Positions 24,657 through 33,564 of a stretch of DNA of 42,263 bases are shown in pieces. The stretch's first letter is position 1; the number at the start of each line of letters is the position of its first letter. Below the pieces are notes generated by a model. That model ran no database searches. It saw nothing but the letters and a program-made list of their open reading frames with translations, and was not told the origin of the DNA. Source of the stretch: Candidatus Stahliibacteriota bacterium. Its GTDB lineage: Bacteria > Hydrothermota > Tepidihabitantia > B3-TA06. The stretch is from positions 1-42,263 of the forward strand of contig SOJW01000035.1 in NCBI GenBank assembly GCA_004375895.1. Direction: 5' to 3'. Position numbers and translations under genes: made by a program.

Positions 24657-26114
24657 ATGATTAAACACGTCTTTAAGATAGCCCTGATGCTCACGGCGGT
24701 GTCCGGTATGCCCCTTGCGAGCGATTGCAGGAAGAATGAGGCTATCTTGCAGGTTCAACAAGAGCCTCGTGAACCGCGCTGGCTTGTCAAAATTCAAGAT
24801 GGATTTGGTGAAGAGGCTTCCCTTGACTTTCACCCCGAGGACAGCATCAAACTAGTTGATGCCACCGATTTGGAGCCTGGAAAGGACGTGCTTAAGTTTT
24901 ACTCCAACGAGGTAGATTACTTTTACCCTTGTTTTTATATCTGGCAAGACGAGGACACTATCCGTTACCATTTCACTTATGACCAATTACCATATTTTAC
25001 CCGATCGCTGTGGGTTAACGGTAAGCGGGTAGGTATAGATTTAAACAGTTTTGAGTTACCGGATTTGCCGTTTCCCGAAGATGTCCGTACAGTTAATACA
25101 AGTGCTTACGTGCTTGAATCGCTCACGGAGTATGGACGGAAATCCCTTTCCGAAATATTCGAAAGATTCCCGAATTTAAATCTCGTGATGGTGAGAGGTA
25201 GAGGAAAAGACGTAAACCTGCTGAAGGGTCTTGGGGGTCAACCATTCTTCATTTACCTCGAGATAGAAGATGTCGACTGGGTACATATGGAACTCCTGAA
25301 GGGATTGAACAACATACGATGGTTAAAAATACACTCGGACGAGTTCGATGGAAGATGCATGCAGAATCTTGCCGCCTACCCAGAGCTGCGTGAACTCTAC
25401 CTATATTCCAACAGTGTTAAAAACAAGGACTTGGCCTGGCTTTCCCAGATGCAAAGTCTAAGAAAGCTGTCGCTTTCCGGCAAGAAAAATTCGGATGCTG
25501 CGCTGCGTCATGTGGGTAAGCTATCTAACCTCAGAACGTTATGGATTGGTGATTGCACCGACGCCGGGCTTATTCACCTTCGAGGTCTTACGAATCTCGC
25601 TGATCTCGATTTGGCTTATTGTCGTATTCACGGTTGGGGTCTTAGGTATCTAAACAATTTCGTCAACCTGAGGGAGCTCGATTTAAGCAATAATCCTCTT
25701 TATGATGCAGGACTTAGACATCTTGGAGCCCTAGTTTCCCTCAGGAAGCTCGCCTTGAGATCGACCCCAATTAAAGGAGAAGGGCTGAAGTACATAAAAG
25801 AACTGCCCCACCTTGAGGATATTGACCTTAAAGAAACCCATCTTGAAGATATCGGACTGAAGCACCTTGCAGGCTTACCTAATATCAAGGTGTTAGACCT
25901 GGAATATACTGATATCTCCGACGAGGGACTCAGGTACTTGGCGGAGGTTGAGACCCTCGAGAGGCTTTACTTGAACAATACAAACGTCGGTAACAAAGGA
26001 GTAACTTACCTGGAAGGGCTGACAAGCCTCAAAGTTCTCGAAACTTTCAATACCAACGTAGATTGGAGAACATTGCGGATTCATGAGAAGCTTCCACAAT
26101 GCAGGATGTGGTAG
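24657..26114 (+). CDS. LRR lipoprotein-like protein, array gene 1 (485 residues)
   Basis: The signal segment ends near Cys24 (LASDC), an imperfect lipobox. In the N-terminal domain the core motif is altered to YIWQDEDTIRYH, followed by LWVNGKRVGIDL. About eleven leucine-rich repeats follow from residue 200 (for example LRELDLSNNPLYDAGLRHL and LERLYLNNTNVGNKGVTYL), closed by LPQC at the end. It is the first gene of module 1 and interrupts a decayed minus-strand gene. A GAGAGG sequence lies upstream of the ATG. Confidence 0.85.
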   Translation: MIKHVFKIALMLTAVSGMPLASDCRKNEAILQVQQEPREPRWLVKIQDGFGEEASLDFHPEDSIKLVDATDLEPGKDVLKFYSNEVDYFYPCFYIWQDEDTIRYHFTYDQLPYFTRSLWVNGKRVGIDLNSFELPDLPFPEDVRTVNTSAYVLESLTEYGRKSLSEIFERFPNLNLVMVRGRGKDVNLLKGLGGQPFFIYLEIEDVDWVHMELLKGLNNIRWLKIHSDEFDGRCMQNLAAYPELRELYLYSNSVKNKDLAWLSQMQSLRKLSLSGKKNSDAALRHVGKLSNLRTLWIGDCTDAGLIHLRGLTNLADLDLAYCRIHGWGLRYLNNFVNLRELDLSNNPLYDAGLRHLGALVSLRKLALRSTPIKGEGLKYIKELPHLEDIDLKETHLEDIGLKHLAGLPNIKVLDLEYTDISDEGLRYLAEVETLERLYLNNTNVGNKGVTYLEGLTSLKVLETFNTNVDWRTLRIHEKLPQCRMW

Positions 26115-26180
26115 CATTCAGATTAGCTTATCTATCCTGACTAAGCATACTTCTTAAACGCATCTGGGTTGTGTTCGCCA

Positions 26181-26256
26181 CTACTTCTCCGCCAGCAGCC
26201 TTGAAACCAGGTCGTCGGCTGACACCCCCTCTGCGGCTTGACAACCATCCTCCCAT
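26181..26256 (-). repeat. Conserved gene-tail fragment upstream of an array promoter, copy 1
   Basis: Read on the minus strand it encodes QAAEGVSADDLVSRLLAEK and a TAG at 26181-26183; the right part overlaps the TTGACA promoter. Copies occur at 30816-30889 and 36612-36686. Differences between copies 1 and 2 fall mostly at third codon positions, so this was once a real coding end. Confidence 0.6.
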
Positions 26257-26265
26257 CCCTACAAT
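26238..26265 (+). promoter_or_regulatory. Array promoter, second gene of module 1
   Basis: TTGACA (26238-26243), 16 bases, TACAAT (26260-26265). Confidence 0.88.
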
Positions 26266-26283
26266 AGTTTACAGGAGACAGTG

Positions 26284-27780
26284 ATGAAGAAGATGCTTAA
26301 AGCGGCGGCGATCGTCCTGCTTGCCCTTGCTGCGGCGCCGGGCTGCAACAAGGAGGTCGAGAAAACAGAAGCACCTCCTAAAGCGAGCCAAGTCAAGCAG
26401 CTGGTTCTCGTAAACCTCGGCTTGTCTTGGGATTGGTACGCCGTGCCACCTGACCCGGGTGTTTTTTGGGAATATCCGCGCCTGGAGAAAGTTAAAACAA
26501 TAGACGTTACCGATTGGGAACCCGGCGAGGACGCAGTTGAGTTGGGCGGTTCCTCCTCACAATGGCGGTATGCGCGCGACAAATTCTACTATCCCTGGCA
26601 GGGCGAGGACACGATACACTATTTCATAACAGGGCCTTACCTTTGGGTGAACGGTAAGAGAGTGGGAGCCAACCTTTTTGAGGTTTACTGGGGAGATATT
26701 CCTGATCCCAAGGATATTGTAACTGTTGTTGCTGGCCCAGCTGGGATCTTGCAGTTCAAGCATCTGCCCAACTTGGAGGTAGCGCATGTAATTATCTTTT
26801 CCGGGTGGATAGATGTCTTAACTCTTCTCCGCGGTTGTCTGGAGCAGCCGGAGTATTGGCAAGAATACTTTAATGCCTATTGGGGTTGGATAGCGCTTCA
26901 TTTTATTGGTGATAAGCCTAAGCTGTACTTGACATCGAAAAGTATGAACGATATCCCTTTAGTAATAGAGGAACCATCGAATTACGATATGTGGCGGTTC
27001 ACGATGCTAAAGAATATACGTGGATTGGATATAGGTTCTCCCCGTCTGACCTCATTCGGCCTCAGTCAGCTTTCCCGGTTTAAGGATGTGAGGGTACTGA
27101 GGCTGAATGTCTGGAACGTCAAAAGCAGTTTTGAAATGCTCAAAAGCCTTCCCGAACTCAGAGAGCTTTGCATCCGGGCGCCTAATGCCAATGAGGGAAT
27201 GCTCGAGAATCTTGAGGGCATTGTGAATTTGAGAAGCTTGGAGCTTGGCTACCTGAAGGTGAATGACGAATCGCTTAGACGAATTGCAGGTTTCAAGAAT
27301 TTGCGAAAACTCAAATTATACTGGTGTCAAGATAGTCTCAGCGCCGATGGCTGGCTAAGTATAGCTAAAGCCGGTCGTCTTGAATCCCTTTCTCTGGAAG
27401 ATGTTGTTGTTCAAAAAAGCGAACTTGAGGCCATAGGCAAGATAAATTCACTGAAGAGTCTGGAACTACGCAGCGTAGATGTCGGCGTCAATGAATTAAT
27501 TTATTTGAAGTATTTTGAAGATATCGGTGAGTTGGAGGAGTTGACTTTAATTTTATGTTCCCTTAGAGACCTTGGACTGGAGGGGTTTAAGGGCTTTGAA
27601 AAACTTAAGTGGCTTGATCTTTCATATAACGGTGTTACGGATACCGGTCTTATGTATCTGCATGTCCTTAAGAATCTTGAGCTGCTGCGCCTGAACGGTG
27701 TAGATATGGTTACTTCGTCAGGGTTAGAGAAGTTGCACAGTGCCTTACCCCAATGCCAAATTATTTGGAGTTACTGGTAA
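26284..27780 (+). CDS. LRR lipoprotein, array gene 2 (498 residues)
   Basis: The signal peptide ends in the lipobox APGC (Cys21) followed by NKE. The start is the ATG at 26284, five bases after AGGAGA; the GTG at 26281 is too close to the ribosome-binding site. The N-terminal domain has an insertion before the core, then YYPWQGEDTIHYF and LWVNGKRVGANL. A spacer of about 60 residues follows (rich in Trp and Tyr). Then come about eleven divergent LRRs and the cap LHSALPQCQIIW. Promoter and first codons closely match those of the gene at 30918. Confidence 0.87.
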   Translation: MKKMLKAAAIVLLALAAAPGCNKEVEKTEAPPKASQVKQLVLVNLGLSWDWYAVPPDPGVFWEYPRLEKVKTIDVTDWEPGEDAVELGGSSSQWRYARDKFYYPWQGEDTIHYFITGPYLWVNGKRVGANLFEVYWGDIPDPKDIVTVVAGPAGILQFKHLPNLEVAHVIIFSGWIDVLTLLRGCLEQPEYWQEYFNAYWGWIALHFIGDKPKLYLTSKSMNDIPLVIEEPSNYDMWRFTMLKNIRGLDIGSPRLTSFGLSQLSRFKDVRVLRLNVWNVKSSFEMLKSLPELRELCIRAPNANEGMLENLEGIVNLRSLELGYLKVNDESLRRIAGFKNLRKLKLYWCQDSLSADGWLSIAKAGRLESLSLEDVVVQKSELEAIGKINSLKSLELRSVDVGVNELIYLKYFEDIGELEELTLILCSLRDLGLEGFKGFEKLKWLDLSYNGVTDTGLMYLHVLKNLELLRLNGVDMVTSSGLEKLHSALPQCQIIWSYW

Positions 27781-27838
27781 TCTTCAGGTTTCTATTGACT
27801 TAGTCAGGGTTAGGAGTAGCATCAGGAGGATGAAAAAG

Positions 27839-28630
27839 ATGAGATTGTCATTTAGCCTGCTGGCGATCGGGATTTTATTGATTGGCGTACTTGGCTGCAA
27901 GAAGCAGGCGGAGATTCTGTCTTCGCAACAGGTCCAGCCCGAGCAGCGCTGGCTGCGAATCTATCACGACGGTGTATTCAAGGATTCCATAAACGTTACA
28001 GGCTGGGAGAAAAACGAGGATGTAATTGAATTATTAGGTGGTTTTTACTACCCGTGGCAGGGTGAGGATTCGATAGATTACAATACTAATTTGGATTTCG
28101 GACACGGACCTGAGCCCTCTTGGAGCATTCTTAACGTAAACGGTAAGTTGGTCGGGCTCGAACCTGGAGCTTTTTTCTCCTTCGCCGGTATTAAACACCC
28201 GGAGCTGATTCTTACATTAAGCGGGGAAGCCGATACTGAAGACCTAAAAAAATTTCCCAATCTGGTTGGGATGTCTGTTTTTATCCACTCTTCTAAGGAT
28301 GTTGATGAACTCGCTTCCATCCCTAAAAATCTGAGACTTTATGTACAATGCATTAATATTACCAATGCGGATTTAAGAAAACTGACAAGATTCCCAAACA
28401 TCAGGGTGCTGGGTATTGAGTACGGCAACGACTCTCTCAACATTACTGAGCGCGGTTTCAAGGCATTCCGCAGGATGAAGGAACTGAGGCTTCTGCAGGT
28501 TGACGGTTTGTATGATTCTCCAGATGGCCCTCCAGCAGTTGAAATAGATAAGTATATAAAAGATCTCCATAAGCTCAGAAAAGTAAAGGTGTGGATGTAC
28601 GATGTACTGTACTTGAGATGTGACGGGTGA
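27839..28630 (+). CDS. Short-class LRR lipoprotein, array gene 3 (263 residues)
   Basis: The lipobox is VLGC (Cys20), followed by KKQ. AGGAGG (27824-27829) directly abuts an ATG at 27830 but is nine bases from the in-frame ATG at 27839, so the latter is the better start. The N-terminal domain is complete (FYYPWQGEDSIDYN, LNVNGKLVGLEP). Only two or three weak LRRs follow (ADLRKLTRFPNIRVLGIEYG), and the long-class end cap is missing. It resembles the genes at 28721 and 41022 closely in its first 60 bases. Confidence 0.85.
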   Translation: MRLSFSLLAIGILLIGVLGCKKQAEILSSQQVQPEQRWLRIYHDGVFKDSINVTGWEKNEDVIELLGGFYYPWQGEDSIDYNTNLDFGHGPEPSWSILNVNGKLVGLEPGAFFSFAGIKHPELILTLSGEADTEDLKKFPNLVGMSVFIHSSKDVDELASIPKNLRLYVQCINITNADLRKLTRFPNIRVLGIEYGNDSLNITERGFKAFRRMKELRLLQVDGLYDSPDGPPAVEIDKYIKDLHKLRKVKVWMYDVLYLRCDG

Positions 28631-28664
28631 TGAGAAGGAAATGGTAAGGGCCAAGCGGGATCAG

Positions 28665-28689
28665 GTCAGGTTTATATTGCATTCGTCAC
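28665..28689 (+). repeat. Dispersed 25-bp repeat, array copy 1
   Basis: GTCAGGTTTATATTGCATTC then GTCAC, just upstream of the conserved block that carries the ribosome-binding site of the 28721 gene. Confidence 0.55.
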
Positions 28690-28720
28690 GTTTAGGAGTA
28701 GCATCAGGAGGATGAAAAAG

Positions 28721-29479
28721 ATGCGATTGTCATTTAGTCTTTTGGTAATGGGGATTATCCTCATAAGCTCGCCTGGGTGTGAGAAGAAACCGTGTTGGCT
28801 GCGAATCTACCGCGAGGGGGAGTTCAAGGACTCAATTGATGTAAGAGAGTGGAGGGAAAACGAGGACGTGGTTAAGATATCTAGATTTTATTATCCCTGG
28901 CAGGGTGAGGATTCGATCGATTACTCCTTCCATGTGCCTTCCTACGATACAACTATCTTGCCTCCCTATTCATACCTCAACGTCAACGGCAGGCTGGTCG
29001 GTGTTGACCCGGTTAAGGTTCGTATAGAGGACATCCCTTATAAGGAAGAGGTTCTCACACTGATGAAATACGATACTAATTACAAGCTTCTTCCCAACCT
29101 GGTGATGTTGCCCGTCGGAATTTCTTCGATAGATGGCATTAGTTACCTTGATTCACTGCCGAGAAACCTCAGGCTCTACGTGTATATTTACTCTTCTTTA
29201 GCATACGGTGATGTTGGTATTATCCCTGAGGTACTTCCCCGACTTGTGAGATTTCGGAATATAAGGGTTCTGAAAATAGAACTTATGGGGAAAAGCTTCG
29301 AAGGCGATTTACCATGGACCCGCTGGTTGTGCAGGATGAGGGGGGTGAGAAGGGTTATCTTTTGGATACCTGATGGAACACCTGAAGAGGTAGAAGCCAG
29401 ATTAAAATCCCGTGTCAGATGCTTACCGAGACTTAGAGCAGTTGAGATAAGTAGATACCTTATTGTAAAAACAGGTTAG
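28721..29479 (+). CDS. Short-class LRR lipoprotein, array gene 4 (252 residues)
   Basis: The lipobox is SPGC (Cys20), followed by EKK. As in the gene at 27839, AGGAGG touches an upstream ATG (28712) and is nine bases from the chosen ATG (28721). The core reads FYYPWQGEDSIDYS and LNVNGRLVGVDP. The remainder keeps the pattern LPRNLRLYVYIYSS and FRNIRVLKIEL but hardly any regular LRRs. It closes the lipoprotein part of module 1. It has no promoter of its own that I can see, so it is probably read from 26238. Confidence 0.83.
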   Translation: MRLSFSLLVMGIILISSPGCEKKPCWLRIYREGEFKDSIDVREWRENEDVVKISRFYYPWQGEDSIDYSFHVPSYDTTILPPYSYLNVNGRLVGVDPVKVRIEDIPYKEEVLTLMKYDTNYKLLPNLVMLPVGISSIDGISYLDSLPRNLRLYVYIYSSLAYGDVGIIPEVLPRLVRFRNIRVLKIELMGKSFEGDLPWTRWLCRMRGVRRVIFWIPDGTPEEVEARLKSRVRCLPRLRAVEISRYLIVKTG

Positions 29480-29549
29480 TATTTGAGAAAATTTGCGAGT
29501 TGAAGGAAACTTAAGGAGTAGTTAAAAACAGCCAAATAAGGAGGTCGAG

Positions 29550-30368
29550 GTGTGCCCCACTCAAAACAACTCTTCCGGAAAGTTAAAATACCCGGATATT
29601 GACGAGGACAAAACCAGAGTATTGAGAAAACAGAAAGATAGACTCCTGGAGAACGTAAAGAAGGTTTTTACCTTCACCTTTAGCTTTAGGAGAACCGTGG
29701 AAGAAGTAAGGCTGGCCGAACAAAAGGAAGGGAAACGGAGACTTGCAGATTTCAAGAGTCATGTAACCAGCTTGGATGTCTCTGAAACAGGTGTTGTTAA
29801 GGGCGAAGGCTGGGAATTTCATGATTACTCAGCTAAAGTCAAGATGACCGTAAAGCAAGCCCTGAACTTGATAAACTCCTATACTGAGGTTCCTAAGCAA
29901 CCAGAAGAAGAGATGGATTTCCAGGTTCGACGTACTTGGGCTGTGGAGGATAAGACGGGCATAAAAAAAGTGGAACCTTTTACTCGAAAACCCACAAAGC
30001 AAAGCCAGAATGTCCCCAGAGCGGGTATTGCAACTTTATCATTTAAGACGCCACCAGTTGACACACCAGCACCACACATGGAACCTCAAACGCCGGTGAT
30101 CGTTGTGTCGTACGAATTTGACATCCTCCCAGGGTATCTACCAGGATGGCATGCAAACCGTGAAGAGTACCTCACAATAAGGAAAGGGTTATGGCACGAG
30201 ATAATAGAGTTAGCAATCATTTATATGGCCACTGAAGGATTCTGTTTTCCCTACTGGATGTATCATAATCTTCTGGATACCGAAAAAAGGGGCGAAGGAG
30301 CCAAGAACTTTGCCCATAATGCTGTCTGTGAAGTTCAAGCGTCTCTCGAAAATGAAAGAAGCCTTTAG
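29550..30368 (+). CDS. Companion protein of module 1, N-terminal part before an in-frame TAG
   Basis: 272 residues up to TAG at 30366-30368; the start is GTG at 29550 after GGAGG. It begins MCPTQNN, then KLKYPDIDEDKTRVL, a segment shared with the gene at 41904. A helical region (RKQKDRLLENVKKVF) and a beta-like region with VKMTVKQALNLINSY and DFQVRRTWAVED follow. Residues about 205-240 hold PGWHANREEYL and WHEIIELAIIYMA. The WHExxE core recurs in the gene at 34706. The placement of this core after P-x-W faintly resembles DUF922-type metalloprotease domains, but the second histidine of HExxH is Glu here. No signal peptide is seen. The frame continues in phase for 147 codons after the TAG. Confidence 0.75.
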   Translation: MCPTQNNSSGKLKYPDIDEDKTRVLRKQKDRLLENVKKVFTFTFSFRRTVEEVRLAEQKEGKRRLADFKSHVTSLDVSETGVVKGEGWEFHDYSAKVKMTVKQALNLINSYTEVPKQPEEEMDFQVRRTWAVEDKTGIKKVEPFTRKPTKQSQNVPRAGIATLSFKTPPVDTPAPHMEPQTPVIVVSYEFDILPGYLPGWHANREEYLTIRKGLWHEIIELAIIYMATEGFCFPYWMYHNLLDTEKRGEGAKNFAHNAVCEVQASLENERSL

Positions 30369-30812
30369 CTCTACTGGGACGACGATGACGAGGATCCGCC
30401 GTTTGATGCGTTTGAGGTTGGCGCTTATACCAGGGAAGCTGAAGACGCATGGGAAAAAGCAATCCAGGCGTGGCAGGCGGTGCCTCAGCATCCGGACAGG
30501 GAACAAAGAATCAAGGCTGCCCGCGAAAGACTCGCTGAGGTCAGGGAAAAGAGAGAAATAGCCCAATGGGAAGGCGCGTCATGGAATGTTACAACCACCT
30601 CAAGCGGCGAGATCAACATAAGATACAGCGCCTGGCCTGTCCGCTTTCAGGCCAAGATCGCCGACGTGAAAGGTCACGTCCTTGCCGCTTTCGATAAGCC
30701 GAGCGGAACCGGCGTTATCATCTGGGGTAAGGGCGTCGAGGTCGGTCTTTACTTCATCAGGGTTGAGGCAGAACGAGTAGAACCAATGGTGCGGAAGATA
30801 GTTATATTCTGA
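30369..30812 (+). pseudogene. In-frame C-terminal part of the module 1 companion, after the TAG
   Basis: Directly in phase with the preceding gene, this stretch encodes an acidic linker (LYWDDDDEDPPFDAFE), a helical segment with AARERLAEVREKREIAQ and an Ig-like/FlgD-like domain (INIRYSAWPVRFQAKI, then GVEVGLYFIRVEAE and IVIF). The last domain aligns with that of the companion at 34706 (ITIHYSDWPHGFRAKI, GIYYVEVNVSGE). The full gene would be 29550-30812, with codon 273 now a stop. If translated separately, the first usable start is GTG at 30480. Confidence 0.75.
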
Positions 30813-30815
30813 TGC

Positions 30816-30889
30816 TACTTTTCCGCCACGAGCCTTGAAACAAGATCGTCTGCAGTCACGCCCTCTGCGGCTTGACAACCCTCCTCCCA
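30816..30889 (-). repeat. Conserved gene-tail fragment, copy 2
   Basis: The minus strand reads VWEEGCQAAEGVTADDLV, then loses frame through a one-base deletion relative to copy 1. Confidence 0.55.
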
Positions 30890-30899
30890 TACCTACAAT
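30872..30899 (+). promoter_or_regulatory. Array promoter, module 2
   Basis: TTGACA (30872-30877), 16 bases, TACAAT (30894-30899). Confidence 0.88.
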
Positions 30900-30917
30900 A
30901 GTTTACAGGAGACAGTG

Positions 30918-32135
30918 ATGAAGAAGATGCTTATCCCTATAACCTTCTGCCTTGGTGTCTTGGCAATGTCCTGTAAGAAGGAGGCGGCGCCAATACCGAC
31001 AGAAAACCCGGAGCCGCGCTGGGTGGTAGTTGGGCGGGTGCCTCATCTCCCCAACTCCTATGCACCTGGTTATAAACCGCCTCTGGAGAACCTCAGATTG
31101 ATTGATGCCAGCGATTGGGAAAGGGGCACGGACGGTCTTATCTTTATCTTCAGCGAAGTGGATATTCATCCCGTGATCTGCTACCAGTGGCAGGGAGAGG
31201 ATACTGTAGCCTATTATTATGACGGCGAATACTTGTGGGTAAACGGTAAGCTGCGGGGTTTGAGAGAGAACTATTATTCCAGTCTGGAGGTTCAGAACCC
31301 CGAAGATATAGTTACAATGGGGGTAGTAACTATCCCTGATCTTAAAGAAGTCAGGCAATATCCCAATCTCACCACGATAGGTGTGCACGGCACAACCCAT
31401 ATGGGGAAATTCCCAACTATACTGATTTATTTGAAACTTATACGTGTCCCGGAGAATATTGACATCTACATACATTACTTGGATATTGATGATATTGACT
31501 TCCTGTGGTTTGCGTTGATCGGCAACCTTAAATTCCTGAGTGCGTATTCCCATGATTCAACCACCAGCGGTTTAAGGCACCTGGCTCTGGCGCAAGAATT
31601 AAGGGAGCTTAATTTCTATTCGCTCTGCATCACCAACCGCAACCTCAGAGACATATCTCGTATTCCAAATCTAAGGCGTTTGAGCCTGGAAAGTTCCGGC
31701 GGAACGATAGACCAGGAAGGACTGGCGAACCTTGCAAGGCTCACCAGCTTAAACGAGCTGCACCTTACCTCTCTTCGGATCGGCGATACCGGTCTCAAAT
31801 ATATCTCCCATATCCCCCGCCTGAGGGTTTTGGACTTGAACGGTTCATGGGTAACGGATAGCAGTCTCAGGTATCTAACCAACCTGAAGTACCTCAGATA
31901 TCTGCGTGTCAACTGCTCATGTTTAACCGATGAGGGGCTTAGACATCTGGAGGGAATCCAGAGCCTGAGAATGCTGAATCTGTCCAGCTCTGATAGACTC
32001 ACAGTATCGGGTCTGACATTCCACGGTTACTTGGATCAAACCGGCCCCTCTCCCGATATTACCCCGGAAGGTGTGGCAAGGCTAAGGCGCGTTCTGCCGA
32101 GGTGCGAGGTTATCTGGGATAGCCTCCCCCAATAA
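30918..32135 (+). CDS. LRR lipoprotein, array gene 5 (405 residues)
   Basis: Good lipobox AMSC (Cys19), then KKE. The start is the ATG at 30918 rather than the GTG three bases earlier. The domain core reads CYQWQGEDTVAYY and LWVNGKLRGL. About eight LRRs run from residue 200 (LRELNFYSLCITNRNLRDI, LRVLDLNGSWVTDSSLRYL), and the end cap is LRRVLPRCEVIWD. The last repeat has an insertion rich in Gly, Pro and Asp before the cap. The promoter and MKKML start match those of gene 26284, while the body differs. Confidence 0.87.
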   Translation: MKKMLIPITFCLGVLAMSCKKEAAPIPTENPEPRWVVVGRVPHLPNSYAPGYKPPLENLRLIDASDWERGTDGLIFIFSEVDIHPVICYQWQGEDTVAYYYDGEYLWVNGKLRGLRENYYSSLEVQNPEDIVTMGVVTIPDLKEVRQYPNLTTIGVHGTTHMGKFPTILIYLKLIRVPENIDIYIHYLDIDDIDFLWFALIGNLKFLSAYSHDSTTSGLRHLALAQELRELNFYSLCITNRNLRDISRIPNLRRLSLESSGGTIDQEGLANLARLTSLNELHLTSLRIGDTGLKYISHIPRLRVLDLNGSWVTDSSLRYLTNLKYLRYLRVNCSCLTDEGLRHLEGIQSLRMLNLSSSDRLTVSGLTFHGYLDQTGPSPDITPEGVARLRRVLPRCEVIWDSLPQ

Positions 32136-32150
32136 AATATCTCGCCAGGC

Positions 32151-32169
32151 GACGGCTTGACAAGCCGTC
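32151..32169. promoter_or_regulatory. Palindrome centred on the -35 box of array gene 6
   Basis: GACGGCTTG-A-CAAGCCGTC is a perfect 9-bp inverted repeat whose middle contains most of the TTGACA box. It could be an operator. It could also be a weak terminator for the gene before it, but no T tract follows. Confidence 0.5.
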
Positions 32170-32184
32170 TGGGTTCCCTACAAT
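32157..32184 (+). promoter_or_regulatory. Array promoter, second gene of module 2
   Basis: TTGACA (32157-32162), 16 bases, TACAAT (32179-32184). Confidence 0.87.
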
Positions 32185-32202
32185 AGTTTACAAGGAAGCG
32201 TG

Positions 32203-33432
32203 ATGAAGAAAGTCCTTAAAGTTTTAATGATCCTCAGCGCGGTGCTCTTCTGTCTATCCTGCGATAAGGGAACTCAGCAGCTTACCTATGAAGGAGCGGA
32301 GATAGAGGTGAAAGAACCCCGTTGGCTGATTATCACCTATGAAGGTGTGTATATGGAGAAGATAGATGTTACCGGCCTTGAGCCTGGTGAGGATTTCGTC
32401 TTGTTGTATGGTTGCTACTACCCCTGGCAGGGCGAGGACACCATAGACTACAAATACGAGAATCATCTCGAGTCAGCAAACGGAAAGGTGTTTGGTGTCA
32501 ACCTTAGCGGGTTTGAGGTAGCGGACATTCCCAACCCCGAAGCGATCGTCTCTGTTAGTACAGATACAGAAAATCTCCCAGAACTCGATCAATTGCCGAA
32601 TCTCGTCGCAGTGGATCTTAGCTCGTATGATGTAAAAGACACAGACCTCGTCCATCTTGCCGGTCTTACCAATCTTCGGTTTTTGGATCTCAGTCGGAGG
32701 GAGATCACAGACGCCGGCCTCAAACACCTTGCCGGTTTAACCAACCTCCGATGGTTGAATCTAATGGGAACGAAGGTCAATGGTACTGGTTTTGTGTACT
32801 TAGCCAGCTTGTCCAACCTCAGGGTATTGATGTTTGATGGCAGATCTATTAAAGATAGTTGTCTTGTTCACCTTGCCGGACTTACCGAGCTGAGATATTT
32901 GATGTTGTATGGGACTGGGATTACAGACGATGGTCTTAAGCATCTTTCCTCCTTGACTAATTTGAGAACGCTGTACCTTAATTTTTGTAGGATCAGAGGG
33001 CCAGGTCTCAGGTATCTTACGGGTTTACCCAAACTTAGGGACCTGCATCTTTTGTATACCAAGGTCTCGAATAACGACCTGCAACACTTGAAACCCCTTA
33101 AAAATCTGGTTTGGCTTGATTTAAGTTATACCAGGATTACCGATCGAGGTCTTGTCAACCTGTTAGCTTTACCCCGCTTAAGAAGACTGGACATCAGCGG
33201 TAATCTGATTACAGATCGAGGGATGGATTATATCCGGTTGCTCACTAACCTGAGGGAGTTGTATACCGTGGACACTCCTATCACCGACAAAGGGTATTCG
33301 AAATTAAGCGCTCTTCCTGATTGCCGTGTACATCAATGGAGCGGCGGCGTAGATATGAGACGCCCAGGACTTTGTGGTTTGATTCATCAGGTTTTAATTG
33401 CACTCTTCACAGTTGCCAGTAAGGTATGGTAG
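32203..33432 (+). CDS. LRR lipoprotein, array gene 6 (409 residues)
   Basis: Lipobox CLSC (Cys20), followed by DKG. It starts at the ATG at 32203. The core reads YYPWQGEDTIDYK, with SANGKVFGVNL in place of VNGK. Ten very regular 24-residue LRRs follow (LTNLRFLDLSRREITDAGLK and similar), then LSALPDCRV. After this cap the frame runs on for about 30 residues into a dispersed repeat, so the true ancestral stop has been lost. Residues about 25-65 are nearly the same, also in DNA, as in the next gene at 33565. Confidence 0.88.
   Translation: MKKVLKVLMILSAVLFCLSCDKGTQQLTYEGAEIEVKEPRWLIITYEGVYMEKIDVTGLEPGEDFVLLYGCYYPWQGEDTIDYKYENHLESANGKVFGVNLSGFEVADIPNPEAIVSVSTDTENLPELDQLPNLVAVDLSSYDVKDTDLVHLAGLTNLRFLDLSRREITDAGLKHLAGLTNLRWLNLMGTKVNGTGFVYLASLSNLRVLMFDGRSIKDSCLVHLAGLTELRYLMLYGTGITDDGLKHLSSLTNLRTLYLNFCRIRGPGLRYLTGLPKLRDLHLLYTKVSNNDLQHLKPLKNLVWLDLSYTRITDRGLVNLLALPRLRRLDISGNLITDRGMDYIRLLTNLRELYTVDTPITDKGYSKLSALPDCRVHQWSGGVDMRRPGLCGLIHQVLIALFTVASKVW
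33384..33410 (+). repeat. Dispersed 25-bp repeat, array copy 2
   Basis: TCAGGTTTTAATTGCACTCT then TCAC, lying inside the extended 3' end of the preceding gene. The following 40 bases also match the region upstream of 34706. Confidence 0.55.
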
Positions 33433-33450
33433 TAAAAAGGAGAGATAGTT

Positions 33451-33522
33451 ATGGATAATCGAGCCTTAGAGGAGCAGTTCCAGCTGCTTCTTGCCCGTGA
33501 TCGGCTGACTATGAAAGGTTGA
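33451..33522 (+). pseudogene. Truncated companion gene of module 2 (23 codons)
   Basis: The frame reads MDNRALEEQFQLLLARDRLT and then MKG. The first 21 residues match the companion at 34706 with one substitution, and the upstream ribosome-binding region matches too. The stop TGA (33520-33522) lies inside the TTGACA of the next array promoter, so the gene was cut exactly at the module boundary. Confidence 0.85.
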
Positions 33523-33546
33523 CAACGGGGTTTTGTTTACTACAAT
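33519..33546 (+). promoter_or_regulatory. Array promoter, module 3
   Basis: TTGACA (33519-33524), 16 bases, TACAAT (33541-33546). The -35 box contains the stop codon of the truncated companion. Confidence 0.88.
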
Positions 33547-33564
33547 AGTTCACAAGGAGCGGTG

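Noticed and set aside
20524-24660. Transposase or integrase that could move the array
   Set aside because: No recognisable mobile-element enzyme, terminal inverted repeats or target duplications were found in the window.
30903-31553. 216-residue minus-strand frame over array gene 5
   Set aside because: It overlaps the promoter and signal peptide of the plus-strand lipoprotein and shows no motif.
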